Assembly (NCBI GenBank): GCA_029979375.1
Contig: JAPOHQ010000056.1
Span: 1-6,679, forward strand
Direction: 5' to 3'
Source of the DNA: Microbacteriaceae bacterium
GTDB lineage: Bacteria > Actinomycetota > Actinomycetes > Actinomycetales > Microbacteriaceae
DNA: 6,679 bases
Below are positions 1-5,683 of this stretch, piece after piece. The notes below the pieces were generated by a model. That model made no database searches, was not told where the DNA came from, and saw nothing but the letters and a program-made list of their open reading frames with translations. The stretch's first letter is position 1. Each line of letters opens with the position of its first letter. Made by a program: the position numbers and the translations under genes.

Positions 1-213
1 TACTGCTTGTTTACCGCCATACTCTTGGTGCTCCTTATACTCTAACTTTTCATGGGAATCTTAGACTGTATGATCGACATCTATAAGTACACTTTATCAG
101 AGAACGCATACTGGTAGCTAATGACCGATAAGGATAACTATGTGGAGTTCTGTGAATCTAAAGACAGTTTGAGGGCTACACCCTTTTTCATCGTAAACCA
201 GTTGATAGAGTAA
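1..213. other. low-GC region without a convincing gene; possible foreign or chimeric edge
   Basis: This stretch counts to about 39 % GC, against roughly 58-65 % in sampled lines after 214. No frame shows a recognisable protein. The plus frame that continues into the first gene is broken by stops at 43-45, 115-117 and 211-213. The only ATG-led piece in it is a 30-codon ORF at 121-213 (starts MTDKDNYVEF) with no clear ribosome binding site. A short hairpin with a 4-bp AGGG/CCCT stem and a T run lies at 172-188 and is too weak to call a terminator. No tRNA or well-formed sigma-70-type promoter was found. It could be an AT-rich upstream region, acquired DNA, or an assembly artefact joined at about 205-220. 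Confidence 0.5.
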
Positions 214-1809
214 TTGAGCTCAATCCTCCCCCTCGTCGAAAAGCTTCGGGAATACTCCCCGAGCGAATTGGCCGCAGTTCTTGGGCGAATGGTCGCAGCC
301 CCCTCGGGGAGCGACCTATTTGATCTCGCCAGGCAACTTCTGGGAAAGCGAGAGCTTGAAAGCAGACTCCGCAGGGCAGGTGCCAAGGACCTGGAGCAAC
401 TCGCGCAGGGCAAGGCAACAGCTTCATCACGTGAGTTGCTGCTATCAGGAAAAGAGGTCTTTCCGGAGTCGATTGAGTTGCTGGGAGAGCTTGAGCCGCT
501 CCCAACCCCGCGCATGACGATGGCTGGTTCGGCTCTAAGTGCGTATGAAACCATGCTGTGCATCACGGAGATCCTCTTTGCCCTTGAGCAGCACTGGTTC
601 GATGTCATGAAGACCGGACTTAGGGCCCAGGACGCCAAGATCGTGGCAGAAAAGTTCAAGTGGACCAACCAGGATGTCCAGCTGAGGTTCCGGATAGCCC
701 AGCGGGCAAAACTGGTTGCCCCCCACGAGGATCGCTGGGTGTCGACATCAAGAGGCGTCAGTTGGCTCTCGCAGGACAGAAGGTCTGCCTGGCTCACGCT
801 CGCCAATGCATGCTGGGACCTACCCAAGATCAAGCTCCAAACCGGGAATGTCCTTAGTCAGTTGAAAGCCGAATACCCACTTGGAGACTTTAGGTCTCTA
901 GGCATTTTGGAGTTCGGGGCTGCCCTCGGACTGATAAACCGCGAGGAGGCCCTGGAGCCACTGCTGGCCGGATCGCCGCAGCGGGCCGCAGCAGTCTTGG
1001 CCAAGGCGCTGCCGCAGTCTGAAAAGCGCCTGGTCGTCCAGGGAGATATGACCATCGTCGCCCCCGGACCCCTGGATGCAGCCCTGCATCGGCAACTTGA
1101 CTCATTTGCCGACAGCGAGGATCTGGGCTTGGCCTCCAGGTTCAGGATTAGCAGGCTCTCACTCAGCCATCATCAGGAGACCGGCGGGAAGCTCGAGGAT
1201 GTGAGCAAGCTACTCACCAAGGCCAGCGGCAAGGACCTTCCGCAGCCAATCGGCTATGCCATCTCCCAGGCGACGGAGCGCTTCGGGGAGCTAACCGTGG
1301 CCTGGGATGGGGTAACCAGGGTCAGCTCCAAGGATCCGATTCTGCTCACCCAGCTCAGAAACGAGAAGAGTCTCTACCACCTCGACTTCAAGCTGGTTTC
1401 CGGGGAGCTAACAACCAAGGCATCAACAGAGCTGTGCTACTTCTCGCTTCGGGAGTGCGGCTATGCCGCTGTGATGCTAGGCGATGCGGGCCAAGTGATA
1501 TCACCGCGCTTCACTGCCGCAATCAAGGAAGAAGTTGAGGAGCAGAGCGAGCTCGAGCTCAAGGCTCAAGCGCTGCTAAATGATGAGCAAAAAGCGGCAG
1601 ACCCGAGCGAGATCTCTCGGCAACTGACTTTTGCCCTCAAAAACAAATTGAAGGTTCACGTCTCGGTGGAGATGCCCGATGGTTCTCAGTCCAAACTTCT
1701 CCTCACGCCCCTGGGGATCGCAGGGAGCAGACTGCGAGGCAGAGACGAGGAAAAACAGGCAGAGCGCACCCTCCCAATTGGCAGGATTCGCTCGGTGACG
1801 CTCAGTTAG
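214..1809 (+). CDS. helicase-associated protein, partner of XPB-type helicase (XPB-N-like domain plus WYL-like C-terminus)
   Basis: A 531-residue cytoplasmic protein of the actinobacterial helicase-associated family, the neighbour of bacterial XPB (compare mycobacterial Rv0862c). Its biochemical role is not established; a role in loading or regulating the adjacent helicase is inferred. Visible parts: a short helical N-terminus; a central domain at residues about 273-362 beginning LVVQGDMTIVAPGP that resembles the XPB/Ssl2 N-terminal domain (Pfam Helicase_C_3 type); an acidic helical linker at about 425-465; and a C-terminal block at about 470-531 with the PLGIAGSRLRGRD and IGRIRSV pattern of WYL-like domains. 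There is no Walker A motif, so it is not itself a helicase. The TTG start directly follows an in-frame TAA at 211-213 and lies at the composition break, so the true N-terminus is uncertain and may be cut. It is shorter than I recall for the mycobacterial homologue. The stop lies 9 nt before the helicase start. Confidence 0.8.
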   Translation: MSSILPLVEKLREYSPSELAAVLGRMVAAPSGSDLFDLARQLLGKRELESRLRRAGAKDLEQLAQGKATASSRELLLSGKEVFPESIELLGELEPLPTPRMTMAGSALSAYETMLCITEILFALEQHWFDVMKTGLRAQDAKIVAEKFKWTNQDVQLRFRIAQRAKLVAPHEDRWVSTSRGVSWLSQDRRSAWLTLANACWDLPKIKLQTGNVLSQLKAEYPLGDFRSLGILEFGAALGLINREEALEPLLAGSPQRAAAVLAKALPQSEKRLVVQGDMTIVAPGPLDAALHRQLDSFADSEDLGLASRFRISRLSLSHHQETGGKLEDVSKLLTKASGKDLPQPIGYAISQATERFGELTVAWDGVTRVSSKDPILLTQLRNEKSLYHLDFKLVSGELTTKASTELCYFSLRECGYAAVMLGDAGQVISPRFTAAIKEEVEEQSELELKAQALLNDEQKAADPSEISRQLTFALKNKLKVHVSVEMPDGSQSKLLLTPLGIAGSRLRGRDEEKQAERTLPIGRIRSVTLS

Positions 1810-1811
1810 GA
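1808..1811 (+). promoter_or_regulatory. ribosome binding site of the XPB-type helicase
   Basis: AGGA lies 7 nt before the ATG at 1819 and overlaps the TAG stop codon (1807-1809) of the upstream gene. This fixes the helicase start and suggests translational coupling of the two genes. Confidence 0.55.
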
Positions 1812-1818
1812 TTTTGGG

Positions 1819-3444
1819 ATGCCCGGGCCACTAATCGTTCAATCGGACCGCACTGTCCTGCTTGAAACGGACCATCCCGAGGCCCAGGATGCCAGGCACG
1901 AGCTTGCGATTTTTGCCGAGTTGGAGCGGGCTCCCGAGCATATTCACACCTACCGAATCACTCGGCTCGGGCTCTGGAACGCCCGGGCTGCCGGCCATGA
2001 CGCAGACTTCATAATCTCTTCCCTAGAGCGCTGGAAGAAGTATGACCTTCCCGAGGGCGTGGTACAGGAGATTCGAAACACCATATCGAGATTTGGCAGA
2101 TTGAAGATTGACCGCGACTCTGCAGGGCTCGTGCTCTCGGCGGACAGCGATGCCATCCTGGTGGAGGTCAGTTCGAACAAAAAGGTCGCTGAGCTTCTAG
2201 ACGGTCCTACCGAAAAGGGAATGCGGGTTCGGGACTGGGCCAGGGGTCAGCTAAAACAACAGTTGTTGAAGCTGGGTTGGCCCGCAGAGGACAATGCCGG
2301 ATTCACCCCTGGGGCGCCACACCCAATCTCTCTGAACCAACAGGGCTGGGAGCTTCGCGACTATCAGCGCGAGGCTGCGCAGAAGTTTGAAATGGGCGGC
2401 TCTGGAGTCGTGGTGTTGCCCTGCGGTGCCGGAAAGACGATTGTTGGCGCGGCGGCAATGGCTTCGATTGCAACCAACACCCTGATATTGGTAACCAACA
2501 CCGTCGCCGCGCGGCAGTGGCGGGATGAGCTACTAGCCAAGACCTCGCTCACCGAAGATGAAATCGCGGAATACTCCGGTTCGAGCAAGGAAATTGCCCC
2601 GATCACCATTGCCACCTACCAGATCCTCACCACTAAGCGTGGTGGTGAGTTCGCCCACCTAGCGCTTCTGAACGCTAGAGACTGGGGGCTGATTGTCTAT
2701 GACGAGGTTCACCTGCTGCCGGCTCCGATATTTAAGATGACCGCAGACCTCCAGGCACGCAGGAGGCTCGGACTTACCGCAACCCTGGTTCGCGAGGATG
2801 GCCGGGAGTCGGACGTGTTTTCGTTGATCGGGCCAAAGCGCTTCGATGCCCCCTGGAAGGACATCGAGGCCCAGGGCTACATCGCTCCGGCCAACTGCTT
2901 CGAAGTGAGAGTCTCGCTTCCCGATGAGCAGCGGATGGATTACGCGATCGCGGACTCCGACACCCGCTTCCGAATCGCCGCGACCGCCCAGGCCAAGATC
3001 CCGCTGATCAAATCCCTGCTCGCAAAGCACATGGATGAACCGGCACTGATCATCGGCCAATACCTGGACCAAATCGATCAGGTTGCCGAGGAGCTCAATA
3101 TCCCCAAGCTCACCGGCCAGACCGAGGTTGACGAACGAGAGCGACTATTCAAGGAGTTCCGCGAGGGCAGGCTAAAGGCGCTTGTGGTCTCCAAGGTCGC
3201 AAACTTTTCGATTGATCTGCCCGAGGCGTCGGTGGCGATTCAAATTTCGGGAGCCTTTGGCTCTAGGCAAGAGGAGGCCCAGCGCCTAGGTCGACTGCTG
3301 AGACCGAAGCAGGACGGTCGCTCTGCGACTTTTTACACCCTGATTGCCAGGGACACGGTCGAGCAGGACTTTGCCCAGAATCGCCAGCGCTTCCTGGCGG
3401 AGCAGGGCTACTCCTACGAGATTGTGGACGCCGAGCAGATATAG
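1819..3444 (+). CDS. xpb: XPB/ERCC3-type DNA helicase (superfamily 2)
   Basis: A 541-residue cytoplasmic ATP-dependent DNA helicase. Family members unwind 3'->5' and in eukaryotes act in TFIIH; the bacterial role is presumed to be DNA repair or transcription-linked but is not settled. Domains in order: XPB N-terminal-like domain at residues 5-97; linker to about 170; RecA-like domain 1 with the Q-motif-like LRDYQREA (179-186), Walker A PCGAGKT (201-207, Lys206), the motif Ia-like NTVAARQWRDEL, DEVH box (295-298), TAT motif (320-322) and the XPB-specific RED triad (325-327); RecA-like domain 2 with motif V SKVANFSIDLPEA (458-470) and motif VI QRLGRLLRP (488-496), whose arginines should serve as the ATP-sensing finger. 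All core motifs are intact and the length is usual for bacterial XPB. The start is ATG with AGGA 7 nt upstream. It is likely co-transcribed with the preceding gene. Confidence 0.93.
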   Translation: MPGPLIVQSDRTVLLETDHPEAQDARHELAIFAELERAPEHIHTYRITRLGLWNARAAGHDADFIISSLERWKKYDLPEGVVQEIRNTISRFGRLKIDRDSAGLVLSADSDAILVEVSSNKKVAELLDGPTEKGMRVRDWARGQLKQQLLKLGWPAEDNAGFTPGAPHPISLNQQGWELRDYQREAAQKFEMGGSGVVVLPCGAGKTIVGAAAMASIATNTLILVTNTVAARQWRDELLAKTSLTEDEIAEYSGSSKEIAPITIATYQILTTKRGGEFAHLALLNARDWGLIVYDEVHLLPAPIFKMTADLQARRRLGLTATLVREDGRESDVFSLIGPKRFDAPWKDIEAQGYIAPANCFEVRVSLPDEQRMDYAIADSDTRFRIAATAQAKIPLIKSLLAKHMDEPALIIGQYLDQIDQVAEELNIPKLTGQTEVDERERLFKEFREGRLKALVVSKVANFSIDLPEASVAIQISGAFGSRQEEAQRLGRLLRPKQDGRSATFYTLIARDTVEQDFAQNRQRFLAEQGYSYEIVDAEQI

Positions 3445-3482
3445 CTCCAGAAAACTCTCAGAAACTTTCCAGAAAACTGGAG
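3445..3482. repeat. inverted repeat CTCCAG...CTGGAG spanning the helicase-regulator gap
   Basis: CTCCAG (3445-3450) is the exact reverse complement of CTGGAG (3477-3482), 26 nt apart. Inside it, CCAG-AAAA-CTGG (3469-3480) and GAAA-C-TTTC (3461-3469) are also palindromic. These arms coincide with the 11-bp direct repeats, so the symmetry may be a by-product of them. No T run follows, so an intrinsic terminator is unlikely. Confidence 0.45.
3447..3479 (+). promoter_or_regulatory. three 11-bp-phased direct repeats, probable response-regulator operator
   Basis: Three consecutive 11-nt units are visible: CCAGAAAACTC (3447-3457), TCAGAAACTTT (3458-3468) and CCAGAAAACTG (3469-3479). The CAGAAA core starts at 3448, 3459 and 3470, exactly one helical turn apart, and the outer two units are identical over ten bases. 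OmpR/PhoB-family regulators bind head-to-tail to repeats with this 11-bp period, and the next gene, starting 17 nt after the third unit, encodes such a regulator. Autoregulation is therefore inferred. A looser CAGAA copy lies at 3483-3487, out of phase. I could not place a convincing -10/-35 pair, so activation versus repression cannot be decided. Confidence 0.6.
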
Positions 3483-3495
3483 CAGAATTTTCAGC

Positions 3496-4188
3496 ATGGA
3501 AAGCCTCAGAGTATTAGTTGTTGATGATGAGCCAAACATCCGAGACCTGCTCTCGGCCAGCCTGCGTTTTGCAGGCCACCAGGTTGCGACAAGCCCCAAC
3601 GGCACCGACGCAATAACCAAGATCGTCGACACCCAGCCCGACATTGTTCTGCTGGACGTGATGCTGCCGGACATCTCCGGCTTCGGCGTTACCAAGAAGA
3701 TTCGCGGGATGGGTATCGATGTTCCAATCCTCTTCCTAACCGCGCGCGATGACACCGAGGACAAGATCGCCGGCCTCACGGTTGGAGGTGACGACTATGT
3801 CACCAAGCCGTTCAGCCTGGACGAGATCATGGCGCGGGTCAGCGCAATCATGCGCCGGACCGGCAAGGACGGCTCGTCCGTCTCCCACATCAAAGTCGGC
3901 GAGCTCGAGATCAATGAGGATGCCCACGAGGTAACCGTTTCAGGTTCCGCCGTGGAGCTCTCCCCCACCGAGTATCAGCTGCTTCGCTACCTGGCCACCA
4001 ACCCGAACCGGGTGCTGACCAAGGCCCAGATCCTGGACCACGTTTGGGAGTATGACTTCAATGGTGAGATGGGAATCGTCGAGAGTTACGTGTCATACCT
4101 GCGCAAGAAGCTTGACCCGCTTTCTACCGAGCCGCTGATTGTCACCAAGCGCGGTGTTGGCTACATGCTCAAGGGCCCCAAGGCCTAA
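3496..4188 (+). CDS. OmpR/PhoB-family two-component response regulator
   Basis: A 230-residue cytoplasmic transcription factor, the usual length for the family. The receiver domain (about 4-118) carries the acidic pair Asp10/Asp11, phospho-acceptor Asp54 in LLDVMLP, Thr82 and Lys104 in TKPF, so phosphorylation chemistry should be intact. A winged-helix DNA-binding domain follows (about 132-228), with the SPTEYQLLRYL segment, a probable recognition helix at about 193-206 and the C-terminal wing KRGVGYML. It is followed after 3 nt by a sensor kinase, its obvious partner. The start is ATG; the nearest purine-rich Shine-Dalgarno candidate, GGAG at 3479-3482, is rather distant at 13 nt. Three 11-bp direct repeats just upstream are a likely autoregulatory site. 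The pair resembles actinobacterial TrcR/TcrX-like systems, but the exact orthologue cannot be named from sequence reading alone. Confidence 0.93.
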   Translation: MESLRVLVVDDEPNIRDLLSASLRFAGHQVATSPNGTDAITKIVDTQPDIVLLDVMLPDISGFGVTKKIRGMGIDVPILFLTARDDTEDKIAGLTVGGDDYVTKPFSLDEIMARVSAIMRRTGKDGSSVSHIKVGELEINEDAHEVTVSGSAVELSPTEYQLLRYLATNPNRVLTKAQILDHVWEYDFNGEMGIVESYVSYLRKKLDPLSTEPLIVTKRGVGYMLKGPKA

Positions 4189-4191
4189 CTC

Positions 4192-5637
4192 TTGAAGAAG
4201 CGGGTGCTGGCGGCATGGGAGCGAATCTCGCTCCGTGCGAAGCTCACCACGCTCTCGGTCGGACTGATAGGCCTGCTGCTCTCGATTTCGAGTGCGGGAA
4301 CGGTCGCGCTGCTGAGCACCTACCTGCAGCAGAACACCGACAACCTGCTGATTGCCACGGCCAACCAGCTCCGCGAGGAGAACCCGCTGCGCCTAGAGAT
4401 CAGGGCAACCACCGGTGACCTAACCCTGCCCGCGCTCCCGAGCGACTATTACATCGCGATCCTGGACGGGGATGGCAACCAGTTCCTCGGCCTTGTATCC
4501 GCAACCGGTGGTGGCAGGGTGGTGCCAAACTTTTCGACCCTAACCCTCGATGCAGTTTTGGATCTTGGCGGCATTCCCTTTGATGCCGAGGTTGAGATCG
4601 ATGGTCAACGCGACCAAAGCTGGCGCATGGTTGCCCTGCCGCTGCAGCGGGCGAACGGCTCGGTGGTGGTGGCACTGCCGACAAACTCCAACCGCCAGAT
4701 CATCCAAGAGTATGGCGTTATCGGTGGTCGGTTTGGAATCTTCCTGTTGGTGCTCTCTGGCCTAAGTATTTGGCTAACCATCACCTCGGCCCTGAGGCCG
4801 CTGAAAGAGGTTGAGCGAACCGCAGATGCCGTGAAGACTGGAAAGTTTTCCTCACGTCTGGTGACCCGCCATGGCAAGACCGAGATCGGCAGGCTGAATA
4901 AGGCCCTGAACAGCATGCTCGATTCGATTGAGGGTGCCGTGCAGGGAAGAGACAAAACCCTGGAGCAGATGCGTAGGTTCGTCTCAGATGCCAGCCACGA
5001 GCTCCGCACGCCCCTTGTCACGGTCCGCGGCTATGCCGAGCTCTATCGGATGGGTGCGATCAAAAACAAGAAGGACCTTGCAGAGGCAATGGGCCGAATC
5101 GAGAGCGAGGCAGTCAGGATGTCCGGCCTGGTGGAGAGCCTATTGACCCTGACCCGCATGGACGAGCTTGAGAACCTAGAGCGCCACGAGCGAGATCTCA
5201 TAACAGTTGCCAGACAGTCGGTGAAGGACGCCTCGGTTGCCAACCAGAAGGTCAGCTTCAGACTCTCAACCAGCCTCGACGAGCTGAAGCTAATGATCGA
5301 CCCAGATCGAATCAAACAGGTCTTCACGAATCTGCTGGCCAATGCGTCTAGGTTTGCCCCGGAGTCCTCGGAGGTAACGCTTGAGGTTGCAAAGGCCGAG
5401 GACAGGGCAATAGTCAAGGTGATCGATCGCGGAGAAGGCATCCCGGAGTCGCTGCGCGAGAAAGTCTTCGATCGCTTCTATCGCGCCGACAACTCCCGCA
5501 ATCGCGAGACCGGCGGCTCCGGCCTGGGGCTAGCAATTGCTCGTTCGATTGTCGAGGCGCACAGCGGCACCATCCACGTTGAGGAAACCCCTGGTGATGG
5601 AGCAACCTTCGTAATCACACTGCCACTGAGCAGTTAA
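4192..5637 (+). CDS. membrane sensor histidine kinase (HAMP-HisKA-HATPase)
   Basis: A 481-residue inner-membrane kinase that should autophosphorylate and pass phosphate to Asp54 of the adjacent regulator. Order: short basic cytoplasmic N-terminus; TM1 at about 18-41; an extracytoplasmic sensor region at about 43-177 with no recognised fold; TM2 at about 178-199; HAMP at about 201-254 starting LRPL; a HisKA dimerisation domain with FVSDASHELRTPL and phospho-acceptor His269; and a HATPase domain with N box NLLANA (Asn380, Asn384), G1 box DRGEGIP (from Asp412), F box VFDRFYR and G2 box GGSGLGLAI. All catalytic boxes are present. The start is TTG, 3 nt after the regulator's stop and in the same frame; no in-frame ATG precedes the membrane segment and TTG yields the expected KKR...SLRAKLT start. 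The kinase core resembles actinobacterial TrcS/TcrY-type sensors. The signal is unknown. Confidence 0.92.
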   Translation: MKKRVLAAWERISLRAKLTTLSVGLIGLLLSISSAGTVALLSTYLQQNTDNLLIATANQLREENPLRLEIRATTGDLTLPALPSDYYIAILDGDGNQFLGLVSATGGGRVVPNFSTLTLDAVLDLGGIPFDAEVEIDGQRDQSWRMVALPLQRANGSVVVALPTNSNRQIIQEYGVIGGRFGIFLLVLSGLSIWLTITSALRPLKEVERTADAVKTGKFSSRLVTRHGKTEIGRLNKALNSMLDSIEGAVQGRDKTLEQMRRFVSDASHELRTPLVTVRGYAELYRMGAIKNKKDLAEAMGRIESEAVRMSGLVESLLTLTRMDELENLERHERDLITVARQSVKDASVANQKVSFRLSTSLDELKLMIDPDRIKQVFTNLLANASRFAPESSEVTLEVAKAEDRAIVKVIDRGEGIPESLREKVFDRFYRADNSRNRETGGSGLGLAIARSIVEAHSGTIHVEETPGDGATFVITLPLSS

Positions 5638-5645
5638 ATGGAAAA

Positions 5646-5668
5646 CGGGGTGGCACCTGGCCACCCCG
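5646..5668 (-). terminator. intrinsic terminator of groEL, in the convergent spacer
   Basis: A perfect 9-bp stem, CGGGGTGGC (5646-5654) with GCCACCCCG (5660-5668), encloses a 5-nt loop ACCTG. Read on the minus strand the hairpin is followed by TTTT (5645-5642), so it fits an intrinsic terminator for groEL, about 15 nt after its stop. On the plus strand no T run follows, so it would stop the kinase transcript only weakly, or with help from another factor. Confidence 0.8.
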
Positions 5669-5681
5669 CTAATCCGATTAG
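5669..5681. repeat. short palindrome next to the terminator
   Basis: CTAATC (5669-5674) and GATTAG (5676-5681) are exact reverse complements around a single base. The spacer is too short for a hairpin. It fills most of the space between the groEL stop codon and the terminator stem. It could be a protein-binding dyad or chance. Confidence 0.3.
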
Positions 5682-5683
5682 GT

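Noticed and set aside
62..87. TAGACT ... TATAAG as a promoter for gene 1
   Set aside because: The -10-like box is good, but the -35 match is poor, the spacer is 14 nt, and it is over 120 nt from the gene inside the doubtful segment.
127..138. Tandem GATAAG-GATAAC hexamers
   Set aside because: Only two imperfect copies in AT-rich DNA; consistent with chance.
172..188. AGGG-CTACA-CCCT hairpin followed by a T run, as a terminator
   Set aside because: The 4-bp stem is too short to be convincing, and no upstream gene is identified that it would terminate.
1..213. Plus frame reading through TAA/TAG as a recoded (ciliate-like) protein
   Set aside because: At this AT content about four to five stops are expected by chance in 71 codons, so finding three gives no support for stop reassignment.
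121..213. 30-codon ATG ORF abutting the TTG of gene 1, as a leader peptide
   Set aside because: It has no ribosome binding site and no recognisable sequence, and it lies in a segment that may be chimeric; too weak to call a gene.
138..833. 231-codon open frame on the minus strand
   Set aside because: It lies antisense to the helicase-associated gene, crosses the composition break, is Ser/Arg-rich and matches no family; it is a shadow of the real gene.
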